Assembly (NCBI GenBank): GCA_030727685.1 | Contig: JANRBC010000041.1 | Location: 1 to 7,216 of the forward strand | DNA from: Ilumatobacteraceae bacterium | Lineage (GTDB): Bacteria > Actinomycetota > Acidimicrobiia > Acidimicrobiales > Ilumatobacteraceae | DNA: 7,216 nucleotides | Direction: 5' to 3' | In this document: positions 1 to 7,216 of the stretch, piece by piece | How the letters are laid out: the number at the start of each line of letters is the position of its first letter | Numbering within the stretch: position 1 is the first letter of the stretch | Translations under genes and position numbers: made by a program | Notes under the pieces: generated by a model | What the model was told of the DNA's origin: nothing | Database searches by the model: none | The model's input: the letters and a program-made list of their open reading frames with translations, nothing else

Positions 1-72
1 GACGAGCCGGCCGACCCGAGCAACTTAATGGATGAAGTAGAGCAGTTTTTGCGTGAGCAAAACGGCAACTAG
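1..72 (+). CDS. 3' end of an unidentified rightward gene (possibly PAC2 family)
   Basis: Frame 1 is open from the window edge to a TAG at 70-72 and encodes 23 visible residues, including the stretch DEVEQFLREQNGN at the C-terminus. The acidic helix ending in a D-E-V-E-x-F-L-R-like pattern resembles the tail of actinobacterial PAC2 (proteasome assembly chaperone-like) proteins, but 23 residues are too few to assign a family. The gene converges on groL with only 21 bases between the two stop codons. That a gene ends here is fairly likely from the clean frame and the hairpin just after it; its identity is a guess. Confidence 0.45.
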   Translation, partial: DEPADPSNLMDEVEQFLREQNGN

Positions 73-93
73 TTAAGTCGCAAATTTGGCGAC

Positions 94-97
<4 letters not shown>
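73..97. terminator. Candidate bidirectional stem-loop between convergent genes
   Basis: TAAGTCGC (74-81) and GCGACTTA (89-96) form a perfect 8-bp stem around the 7-nt loop AAATTTG, and a further T-G wobble can close the base. It lies exactly between the convergent stop codons and includes the groL stop (94-96). There is no T-run on either side, so it is not a textbook intrinsic terminator. It could act as a weak shared terminator or protect 3' ends. Confidence 0.4.
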
Positions 98-1713
<1,616 letters not shown>

Positions 1714-1720
1714 GATTTAT

Positions 1721-1726
1721 TCCTCC
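1721..1726 (-). promoter_or_regulatory. groL Shine-Dalgarno site
   Basis: GGAGGA on the minus strand, 7 nt before the groL ATG. It is the strongest ribosome site in the window, fits a highly expressed chaperonin and fixes the start. Confidence 0.85.
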
Positions 1727-1733
1727 GAATTTG

Positions 1734-1756
1734 TCTCAAAAAATTGAACTTTGAGA
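1734..1756. repeat. Perfect 7-9-7 inverted repeat in the groL leader
   Basis: TCTCAAA (1734-1740) and TTTGAGA (1750-1756) are perfect inverted arms separated by 9 bases. The repeat sits between the CIRCE operator, which begins 2 bases after the right arm, and the ribosome site. It could be a second protein-binding site or a leader hairpin in the groL mRNA. It is not the HspR HAIR site, whose arms run in the opposite sense (CTTGAGT to ACTCAAG). Confidence 0.5.
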
Positions 1757-1757
1757 G

Positions 1758-1784
1758 TTAGCACTCTATCTAGGAGACTGCTAA
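1758..1784 (-). promoter_or_regulatory. CIRCE operator (HrcA binding site) for groL
   Basis: The plus strand reads TTAGCACTC, nine bases, then GACTGCTAA. This matches the CIRCE consensus TTAGCACTC-N9-GAGTGCTAA with one mismatch, at the third base of the second arm. It lies 45 bases upstream of the groL ATG, the usual place for HrcA repression of class I heat-shock genes. No well-formed -10/-35 pair was identified, although AT-rich hexamers exist in and just upstream of the operator. The HrcA gene itself is not in the window. Confidence 0.92.
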
Positions 1785-1807
1785 ATCAAAACCGAAAGCC
1801 TTCAGTT

Positions 1808-1822
1808 GGCTGAATTTCAGCC
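1808..1822. other. Short hairpin overlapping the cysO stop codon
   Basis: GGCTGA (1808-1813) pairs with TCAGCC (1817-1822) around a 3-base loop, and the TCA of the right arm is the cysO stop codon on the minus strand. An alternative 5-bp hairpin, TTCAG (1801-1805) with CTGAA (1810-1814), shares bases with it, so the two exclude each other. No T-run follows on the minus strand. It may weakly attenuate read-through from cysO toward groL. Confidence 0.25.
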
Positions 1823-2092
1823 CCCAGCAACGGCAGGAATAATCGAAACCGTTTGACCACTGGTAACCACAGTTGCAAGGCCCTGCATGTATCGCACATC
1901 GTCGTCGGCGACAAAGACGTTTACGAACTTATGCAAGTTGCCCTCGCTGTCGAGCAAGCGATCAGAAAAACCAGGATGTGCAACATTGAGGCTTGCTAAA
2001 ACTTCAGCGAGAGTTGAGCCTTCAACTTGCACAGTTGAGACGCCACCCGAAAGTGGTCGCAATGTGGTGGGGATACGTACGGTTACGGTCAT
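1817..2092 (-). CDS. cysO: CysO-like sulfur carrier protein (MoaD/ThiS ubiquitin-like fold)
   Basis: A 91-residue beta-grasp protein ending in PAVAGG. The C-terminal di-glycine is the feature of sulfur carriers that are adenylated and converted to a thiocarboxylate. The N-terminus (VRIPTTLRP), the central segment with FVNVFVADDDVR and GLAT, and the IIPAVAGG tail follow Mycobacterium tuberculosis CysO closely. In that system CysO thiocarboxylate supplies sulfur to the cysteine synthase CysM, and the protease Mec releases cysteine. Here mec and cysM are not adjacent; the gene ends the xseA-xseB-prenyl synthase run, 39 nt after the synthase stop. The ATG has no clear Shine-Dalgarno, so translation may depend on the upstream gene. 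MoaD or ThiS are alternative names for the fold, but the sequence matches CysO best. Confidence 0.85.
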   Translation of the reverse strand: MTVTVRIPTTLRPLSGGVSTVQVEGSTLAEVLASLNVAHPGFSDRLLDSEGNLHKFVNVFVADDDVRYMQGLATVVTSGQTVSIIPAVAGG

Positions 2093-2131
2093 AACCGAAA
2101 CGCTATCTGCAAATTTTTATTTTGCTCAGCA

Positions 2132-3199
2132 CTAGTTTCTGCGTGACGCAACAAATTCGGCGAGTTCAATCAGTCGGGCTACAGCAACTTCACTCAAAGA
2201 TGACCTACTTATTGCAGTCATTGACTGTTCGACAAGCACTGAAATTTTGGTTTCAAGCGCATCAAGTGCGCCAGTTTCAATGATCACCTGCTGAATGTCA
2301 GAAACTTGTTGATGACTCATTTGTGGAGCACCAACTCGATCGAGCACATCGCGTTGTGCGGATGTTGCACGTTCAAATGCCATTGCTAACAACGGTGTTG
2401 GTTTGCCTTCACGCAAGTCATCGCCAATTGGTTTGCCTGTGATGCTTGCCGAAGCGTCACCGAAGGCACCCAACACGTCGTCACGCATTTGAAACGCGTC
2501 ACCTAGTGGCAAACCAAAGTTAGACAACTGTTCAAGTAAAACGTCTGATTGCTCTGGTGCCGCGAGAGTCGCGCCAAGATGCAAGGGTCTCTCAACTGTG
2601 TATTTGCCACTTTTATATCGACAAACTCTTTCGGCTTTGTTTAGGTTTCGCTCTCGCTGTGCTGAACCAAGCAAGTCAAGATATTGACCGACGTTCACTT
2701 CGATTCGCATTTCATTCCACACCTTTGCCGTCATTGAGTTGACACCAGTCATTAGCTGGTCGGCATAAACAAACGCCAGATCTCCAATCAAAATAACCGC
2801 ACCTTCACCAAAGCGTCGTGCTTCACCCGCCCACTTGCTGTCTAAATGTTTGGCGATATAACGAGTGTGCGAGGTGGGCTCTCCACGCCGCGTTAAAGAT
2901 CCATCAATGATGTCGTCGTGCAGAAGTGCTGATGCATGCAACAATTCGAGCGCCGCTTGGGCATCAAGTAATTGTTTTGAATTCTCATCGCCGCCAACAC
3001 CAACAAATGCCAAATAGCAGAACGCCGGTCGCAGGCGCTTGCCACCAGCAGCAACTAATCGTGTCAACTCGCCGAGCGGCGCGTTCAAATCGTCATCAAG
3101 TGCCGACCAACGATCTTGCTCATCTTGTAAAAAATCACTAAGTCGCGATTCGACGCGTGTAGCGACCGACTTTAACCAGGTTGGTGGATTGGCTGACAC
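2132..3199 (-). CDS. Polyprenyl diphosphate synthase, IdsA-like (trans-type)
   Basis: A 355-residue cytosolic enzyme that joins isopentenyl diphosphate to allylic diphosphates to make farnesyl, geranylgeranyl or longer chains. Visible motifs are GGKRLRP (52-58), the first Asp-rich motif DDIID (95-99) followed by TRRGEPTSH, the KSGKYT segment near 196-201, and the second Asp-rich region QMRDDVLGAFGD (DD at 240-241), then GKPIGDDLREGKPTPL. The first motif lacks the two-residue insertion of E. coli IspA. The second reads DDVLG, as in actinobacterial IdsA-type synthases. Product chain length cannot be read safely from sequence. The start is GTG, with no better in-frame candidate, 19 nt after the xseB stop. 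Placement after xseB parallels the xseB-ispA order of other bacteria and points to general isoprenoid precursor supply. Confidence 0.93.
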   Translation of the reverse strand: MSANPPTWLKSVATRVESRLSDFLQDEQDRWSALDDDLNAPLGELTRLVAAGGKRLRPAFCYLAFVGVGGDENSKQLLDAQAALELLHASALLHDDIIDGSLTRRGEPTSHTRYIAKHLDSKWAGEARRFGEGAVILIGDLAFVYADQLMTGVNSMTAKVWNEMRIEVNVGQYLDLLGSAQRERNLNKAERVCRYKSGKYTVERPLHLGATLAAPEQSDVLLEQLSNFGLPLGDAFQMRDDVLGAFGDASASITGKPIGDDLREGKPTPLLAMAFERATSAQRDVLDRVGAPQMSHQQVSDIQQVIIETGALDALETKISVLVEQSMTAISRSSLSEVAVARLIELAEFVASRRN

Positions 3200-3218
3200 G
3201 CCTAAAGGCTACGCCGAC

Positions 3219-3434
3219 TTACTCTTTGGCCAGACCCTTGACAACTTCTTCAATTTGTAGTTTTGCATTGCCGATGCGATCGCGGCACAGTTCGATTAAT
3301 TGCGAGGCACGTTGCACATGCGTCGCGAGTTTGTCGACATCAACATCATTGTCTTCAAGTTCGGTGAGAATCGACTCAAGTTCTTCTAACGCTTGGGCGT
3401 AACCAATATTTTCGTCATTCTTTGCTTTTGCCAT
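3219..3434 (-). CDS. xseB: Exodeoxyribonuclease VII small subunit
   Basis: A 71-residue helical protein, typical in size for XseB. It binds XseA in exonuclease VII, which degrades single-stranded DNA from both ends in mismatch and other repair. The family pattern is visible: an ALEELESIL helix, an acidic LEDNDVDVDKL turn, then a second helix with CRDRIGNAKLQIEEVV. The open frame extends to 3512, but the ATG at 3434 is chosen because it has AAAGGA 7 nt upstream and gives a normal N-terminus; the extra 26 residues of the longer form lie inside xseA and match nothing in the family. The gene overlaps the end of xseA by 20 nt, which suggests translational coupling. Confidence 0.93.
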   Translation of the reverse strand: MAKAKNDENIGYAQALEELESILTELEDNDVDVDKLATHVQRASQLIELCRDRIGNAKLQIEEVVKGLAKE

Positions 3435-4698
3435 TTGATTTTCCTTTCGATGAAATTTCTTGAACAGTGCTTGATGCAGAGCCGTTAGCAAATGTTGTGA
3501 CCAGTTTGTCACCTGATTTCAATTTGGAGACATCTCGTATCGTCTGACCGTTGGCGTTGCGGGTGATGCTCCAGCCCCGTGCCATGGTGTTCACCGGGTC
3601 AAGAAGCCGCACACGATCGGCCAAAGCATCTATTGAACTTTTCTCGAGACGCAAGATCTCAGCAGGGCGATGTCTAATTCGTTGCGAAGTCATCGCCAGC
3701 CGTTTGCCCGCACCTGCAAGAGCGTCAAGAACTTTGCTGCTGATTCTGTTGGCGCGATCTGCGAGTCGACTCGTCGCAGATTCAAGTTCACGAAGTGCGA
3801 ATGTAGCGATGCCGTCCCACGCTTGTTCGGTTGATTCAATGAAGTCACGTACGAGTTCAATAACGGCAGTGGCACATGCTGTCGGCGTTTTGTGCGACAA
3901 GTGTGCGACTTCGTCAGCAACACTGACATCAATTTCATGTCCGATGCCTGTGAAAACTGGCAGCCGACACTCGGCAATTGCTGTGGCGATTTCAAGTGAG
4001 TCGAAAGCGATTAAGTCGTTTTTTGAACCGCCGCCGCGCACGAGCATCAGTAAATCAAGATCATTTCTTGTGTCCATTTTTTGAAGCGCTGCCACAACAG
4101 AACTCACCGAGTCGTCACCTTGCATTCTTGCGTCATGCACAAAAATTGTGAACCCAATATTCGAGTCTTTGAATGTTTTCAATACATCGGCGTGTGCGGC
4201 GCTGCCAACACTGGTGATGATGCCAACTCGCATCGGCACAAGTGCCAACTCGACTGCGCGGTTGGCGTCATAAAGCTTTTTAAGTTTGAGCTGCTTAACA
4301 ACGGCTTCGCGTTGAGCGATCAAATCACCGAGTGTGAATCGCGGGTCAATTTTTGCGACCTTAAAACTGAATCTGCCATTGCCTGAGTAAAGATCTGGCT
4401 CACCGAAAACACGAACCTTTAGCCCGTCGGCGAGTTGCAAACCACTTTCTGCAAGTTTTGACTTCATTGCCGAATAAACGCCTTGCCAGATTGAGGCACT
4501 CAAAACAGCCTTTTTGTCGCCATCGTTATCTACCAAAGTGAAATAAACGTGACCTGGAATTTTCAGTTCTTGAATTTCGCCATGCAACCAAACGCCTTGA
4601 CCAAAGTGTTTCTTTACTGCTTGATTCACAGTCTTGATGAATTCGCTGACCGAAAAAGTGTCGTCAGATGACAATACGCTTGAAGACTCGTGGAGCAT
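3415..4698 (-). CDS. xseA: Exodeoxyribonuclease VII large subunit
   Basis: The catalytic subunit of exonuclease VII, 427 residues from the ATG at 4698. An N-terminal OB-fold for single-stranded DNA begins around FSVSEFIK (15-22) and continues through WLHGEIQELK and HVYFTLVD. The central nuclease domain shows RVGIITSVGSAAHAD (157-171), VRGGGSKNDL (220-229), the active-site-like GIGHEID (251-257) and HKTPTA (269-274). A helical region follows, then the C-terminal DPVNTMARGWSIT (367-379). A TTG one codon upstream of the ATG is possible, as is an internal TTG at 4674. No Shine-Dalgarno precedes any of them, which leaves room for a leaderless message. The start lies inside the divergent lipoprotein gene. 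The 3' end overlaps xseB. Residue numbers carry an uncertainty of one or two. Confidence 0.95.
   Translation of the reverse strand: MLHESSSVLSSDDTFSVSEFIKTVNQAVKKHFGQGVWLHGEIQELKIPGHVYFTLVDNDGDKKAVLSASIWQGVYSAMKSKLAESGLQLADGLKVRVFGEPDLYSGNGRFSFKVAKIDPRFTLGDLIAQREAVVKQLKLKKLYDANRAVELALVPMRVGIITSVGSAAHADVLKTFKDSNIGFTIFVHDARMQGDDSVSSVVAALQKMDTRNDLDLLMLVRGGGSKNDLIAFDSLEIATAIAECRLPVFTGIGHEIDVSVADEVAHLSHKTPTACATAVIELVRDFIESTEQAWDGIATFALRELESATSRLADRANRISSKVLDALAGAGKRLAMTSQRIRHRPAEILRLEKSSIDALADRVRLLDPVNTMARGWSITRNANGQTIRDVSKLKSGDKLVTTFANGSASSTVQEISSKGKSNGKSKE
3442..3447 (-). promoter_or_regulatory. xseB Shine-Dalgarno site inside xseA
   Basis: AAAGGA on the minus strand, 7 nt before the ATG at 3434. 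It decides the xseB start in favour of the 71-residue form and lies within the last codons of xseA. Confidence 0.7.
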
Positions 4699-6255
4699 CA
4701 ACTAAACAATAGACGCAGATTCGTTGTCTCGATTGCAGCATTAGCGATAAGTGCATCTCTAATCACCGCATGTTCCGAACCAGTAGTCATCGGTTCTCCA
4801 GATGACACAATTGACGGTCAAGAAATAACTACTAGTAGCCAAACCCAAGGCTCATCGACACCGTCAACAACGAACGCAGTTTCATCCGAAGAAATAGTTT
4901 GGAGCAAATGTCTAAGTGACCCAGCTGGCGCAAGCGAGTGCGGTGAACTCGCCGTGCCGTTTGATTACGACGACCCGACAATTGGTTCATTCACACTTTT
5001 TTTGACCCGACTGCCGGCAACTGACCCCGACAACAAGATCGGATCAATGCTCGTCAATCCAGGTGGACCAGGATTTGGTGGGTCGAGCGTGGCTCGAGAT
5101 GCCGAGTATTACTTCAGTTCAGAATTGCTTGAACGCTTCGACGTCATCGGTTGGGATCCGCGCGGCACCGGCAAGTCGACCCCCGCGATCAACTGCATCG
5201 ACGAATACGACGAATATTTCGGCATTGACTCAACACCAGAAACACCCGAAGAAAAACAAGCGATCATCGATTTGAGTCAGAAATTCAATGACGAATGCGT
5301 TAAGCGAAGTGGCGAGATTTTGCCGTATGTCTCGACCCAAGCAACCGCGCGCGATATGGATTCAATTCGACGAGCACTCGGCGAAGAAAAGATAACTTAC
5401 TTTGGTTTTTCGTATGGCTCTGAACTCGGTGCTACTTGGGCAACGATGTTTCCGAACACCGTGCGGGCGGCAGTTCTTGACGGTGCGTCTGATCCAAATG
5501 CAACTTCGCTCGACCAAGGCTTGGCTCAAGCAAAAGGTTTCGAAAAGCAACTTGATGCATTTCTTGCCGCTTGCTCAAAACGTGTTTCATGTGCGTTTCA
5601 CAGCAACGGCGATTCTGCTTCGGCGCTTGATGAACTTCTAATCGAAGTTGACGAATCACCGATCGTCGTTACAGCAAATCGCACACCAGTAACTCAGGGT
5701 GTGATGTATACCGCACTTGCACAGTCAATGTATTCAGATACTTTGTGGCCAGCACTTGAACGCGCGTTAGCTGACGCGGTTAAAGGCAACGGTGCTGGGT
5801 TACTGAAACTTTACGACGACTATTACCAACGTAAACCCGGCGGCACATACGGCAACGAGCTCGAAGCCTTTTTGGCAATTTCGTGTCTCGATGATCCTGG
5901 TCCGACGAGTGTCGCTGCAGTTGACGAGCAGATACCTGTGTTCACGAAAGCCGCCAAACGGTTTGGCGCGACTTTTGCATACGGATATTCGTGCGCGCTG
6001 TGGCCCGTGCCGGCAGTGCAACGGTTAGAAATTACTGGCAAAGGTGCAGGGCCGATTGTTGTTATCGGCACGACTGGTGACGCTGCGACACCAATCGAGT
6101 CATCGCGCAACGCAGCAAAAGCACTAGAAGACGGTGTCTTTCTGACAGTTACTGCAGACCAACACACTGGCTACGGATTGAACAAGTGTGTTGTTGACGC
6201 GGTCGACAAATATCTGATTGATCTAACTGCACCACCTATTGGCAAGGTTTGCTAA
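4690..6255 (+). CDS. Exported lipoprotein alpha/beta-hydrolase, TAP-like (tripeptidyl aminopeptidase family)
   Basis: A 521-residue predicted lipoprotein. A charged N-terminus (NNRRR) and hydrophobic core lead to the lipobox ITAC with the lipidated Cys at 28, followed by a Ser/Thr-rich linker to about residue 66. The hydrolase domain has NPGGPG (123-128, oxyanion loop), WDPRGTGKS (155-163), and the nucleophile elbow GFSYG with S241. The C-terminal TAP-like region carries TTGDAATP (D464) and DQHTGYG (H492), completing a Ser-Asp-His triad. This resembles the Streptomyces tripeptidyl aminopeptidase and SlpD/SlpE group; the actual substrate (peptide or ester) is unknown. Ten cysteines follow C28, at 74, 84, 169, 203, 295, 301, 399, 435, 500 and 521, suggesting disulfides outside the cell. 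GTG at 4690 is the only usable start, since an in-frame TGA lies three codons upstream. It overlaps the xseA start on the other strand. Confidence 0.93.
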   Translation: MEHQLNNRRRFVVSIAALAISASLITACSEPVVIGSPDDTIDGQEITTSSQTQGSSTPSTTNAVSSEEIVWSKCLSDPAGASECGELAVPFDYDDPTIGSFTLFLTRLPATDPDNKIGSMLVNPGGPGFGGSSVARDAEYYFSSELLERFDVIGWDPRGTGKSTPAINCIDEYDEYFGIDSTPETPEEKQAIIDLSQKFNDECVKRSGEILPYVSTQATARDMDSIRRALGEEKITYFGFSYGSELGATWATMFPNTVRAAVLDGASDPNATSLDQGLAQAKGFEKQLDAFLAACSKRVSCAFHSNGDSASALDELLIEVDESPIVVTANRTPVTQGVMYTALAQSMYSDTLWPALERALADAVKGNGAGLLKLYDDYYQRKPGGTYGNELEAFLAISCLDDPGPTSVAAVDEQIPVFTKAAKRFGATFAYGYSCALWPVPAVQRLEITGKGAGPIVVIGTTGDAATPIESSRNAAKALEDGVFLTVTADQHTGYGLNKCVVDAVDKYLIDLTAPPIGKVC

Positions 6256-6271
6256 CAAAACTATTTAGTAG

Positions 6272-7216
6272 TTAGCGACGCGAAATCGCTTGGTCAACAC
6301 CCATCGCAGTTGCAGCACTCAGGCGCTGAGCAACAACTTCTTCGGGCATTCGCGCACCAGTTGAATCAGCAAGACGTGTCATCATTTCAAAATTTGCAAT
6401 TACGGCTGCTGCATCAATTGTTACCGCGACACCTGCGGTTTTGATAAGTGCTTCGCGCGCTGAAACAAGTGCTGCGTCGTCAAGTTCAGTCGCAGCAGTG
6501 GCAAAATCAAGAAGTTCGCGTGCGAACTTTACGTTTGCGCCGCCGGTTGCATCTCGCACACTTGTCAACTCAATTTCGATGCTTTGTTCGTTGCCGCTCC
6601 AACTGAGCATGCTGGCGTGTGATGTTGTTCAATAAAAACATTCGCGCTGTTGAGATACCCGCGTTGCGACAAGTTCAATTTGCACTCGCGAAAGTGTGCC
6701 CCGCGTCCAATTTGGGTCGACCATTTCTTTGTCTGGAATGTATTGCGCGTCAGCCATTGCCCAAATCATTCGATTAGTTTCTGGCACTGCAGTGAATGCC
6801 TGCACAACTGCGGCGTCTTTGTCTGCCGGCCCGACAACTGGCACCCAATTGAGTTGTGCCGAAACAATATCGTTGGGTTTTTGGTTGCTCGGTTGACCTG
6901 ATTCTGCTGAGCCGATTTCTAGCGGCGGCAAACTAAGGGCTCGACGAAAAGCCATCACCGGCGCGATCGTGCATGCGATGCCACAAAGTTCGACAAAAGC
7001 GAGCGGATTGATTTCGGCTGTCACTTTTTCATACCATTCACGAGTCAGTGTCGCCGCATGACGAGATATTCGATAGATCGCATCGTGTGCAATCTTTGGT
7101 GCCGTCAAACTCATGGGCAACTTATTGGCAACAGTTGAAACACCTACCCAAGGCGCGACGGGCTCAGATTCACTAATTGCTAGTTGCGCTGTCAGCGCGA
7201 GTTCACGACGCTGCGC
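6272..7216 (-). CDS. AhpD/CMD-like redox protein, probable selenoprotein (in-frame TGA as Sec); 5' end beyond window
   Basis: The frame is open from the right edge to TAA at 6272-6274, except for one TGA at 6629-6631, giving 314 visible residues if TGA is read as an amino acid. Numbering from the edge, the pattern is E181-x11-C193-F-Y-U196-T-T-S-H200, identical in spacing to the AhpD catalytic motif (Glu118, Cys130, Cys133 and His137 in M. tuberculosis AhpD), with TGA in the place of the second Cys. The segment before it (WAMADAQYIPDKEM, then QIELVATRVSQQRECFY) and after it (TTSHASML) reads as one continuous carboxymuconolactone decarboxylase-type domain. An N-terminal half with FVELCGIACTIAP may be a divergent first domain. 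Expected role: thiol/selenol peroxidase or reductase; substrate unknown. ATG 7114 or TTG 7120 are unlikely starts because good coding sequence (APWVGVSTVANKL) continues upstream. A disabled gene or sequencing error is the alternative. Confidence 0.8.
6593..6616 (-). promoter_or_regulatory. Candidate bacterial SECIS element
   Basis: In the mRNA, GCUC (6608-6605) pairs with GAGC (6599-6596) around the 5-nt loop AGUUG, 25-29 nt after the UGA. Lower pairing is possible between GCC (6616-6614) and GGC (6595-6593), with an asymmetric bulge containing U. A small apical loop with G in its first two positions, at roughly 16-37 nt from UGA, is the known layout of bacterial SECIS elements bound by SelB. 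The stem is short, so structure alone would be weak evidence; its placement after a motif-centred UGA supports it. Confidence 0.55.
6629..6631 (-). other. In-frame TGA, proposed selenocysteine codon
   Basis: TGA replaces the second cysteine codon of the C-x-x-C motif in the AhpD-like gene. Coding continues in the same frame for 118 more residues without any frame change. Cys codons TGC and TGT differ from TGA by one base. Confidence 0.75.

Noticed and set aside
2109..2125. GCAAA-N7-TTTGC inverted repeat in the gap before cysO
   Set aside because: The stem is 5 bp, the loop is A/T-rich and no T-run follows; such a repeat is expected by chance in an AT-rich gap.
3219..3512. A 97-residue form of XseB
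   Set aside because: The first 26 residues lie inside xseA and do not resemble the family; ATG 3434 has a good Shine-Dalgarno and gives the usual length.
3551..4084. A 177-codon plus-strand open frame opposite xseA
   Set aside because: The translation is Ser/Arg/Ala-rich without a recognisable domain, and the minus strand encodes XseA with all motifs.
6259..6273. AACTA-N5-TAGTT inverted repeat between the lipoprotein gene and the AhpD-like gene
   Set aside because: The stem is only 5 bp and mostly A-T, with no T-run; too weak to call a terminator although the two genes converge here.
6272..6610. A separate 112-codon gene starting at ATG 6608-6610
   Set aside because: It is in frame with the upstream ORF, has no ribosome site, and begins in the middle of the conserved motif TTSHASML; it is better read as the C-terminal part of the TGA-containing gene.
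6629..7120. A separate 163-codon gene ending at TGA 6629 and starting at TTG 7120 or ATG 7114
   Set aside because: It would end directly after C-F-Y, cutting the catalytic motif, and the frame stays open with protein-like sequence to the window edge upstream of 7120.

Overview
The window (7.2 kb, G+C near one half by eye) reads as a bacterial chromosome segment, most likely from an actinobacterium. A planktonic acidimicrobiia-like lineage is one guess. The grounds are a CysO-type sulfur carrier very close to the mycobacterial protein, an IdsA-like prenyl synthase, a groEL without groES under a CIRCE operator, and GTG starts. No mobile element, CRISPR array, tRNA or rRNA gene was seen. Coding density is very high; the longest non-coding stretch is about 100 bases.

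Layout: bases 1-72 hold the 3' end of a rightward gene, possibly of the PAC2 family. It converges on leftward groL (94-1713) across a hairpin that overlaps the groL stop. Upstream of groL lie a clear ribosome site, a 7-9-7 inverted repeat and a one-mismatch CIRCE operator (1758-1784). Further right, one leftward operon-like block runs xseA, xseB, an IdsA-type polyprenyl diphosphate synthase and cysO, with a 20-nt overlap and then gaps of 19 and 39 nt. It recalls the conserved xseA-xseB-prenyl synthase order of many bacteria. A rightward gene for an exported lipoprotein hydrolase of the TAP-like family (4690-6255) diverges from xseA, and the two start codons lie about 9 bp inside each other.

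The most interesting region is the right end (6272-7216, leftward). What looks like two ORFs of 112 and 163 codons is best read as one gene, running off the window, for an AhpD/carboxymuconolactone-decarboxylase-like protein. The two parts share one reading frame, separated only by a TGA at 6629-6631. That TGA sits exactly where the second active-site cysteine belongs: the visible pattern is E-x11-C-x2-(TGA)-x3-H, the spacing of the AhpD redox motif. A stem-loop with a G in its small apical loop follows about 20-33 nt downstream, as expected for a bacterial SECIS. The gene is therefore a strong candidate for a selenoprotein with a C-x-x-Sec centre.

Functionally the block combines DNA repair (exonuclease VII), isoprenoid chain synthesis, sulfur transfer (CysO), protein folding (GroEL), extracellular peptide or ester hydrolysis, and thiol/selenol redox chemistry. 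Apart from the xseAB pair there is no single shared pathway.
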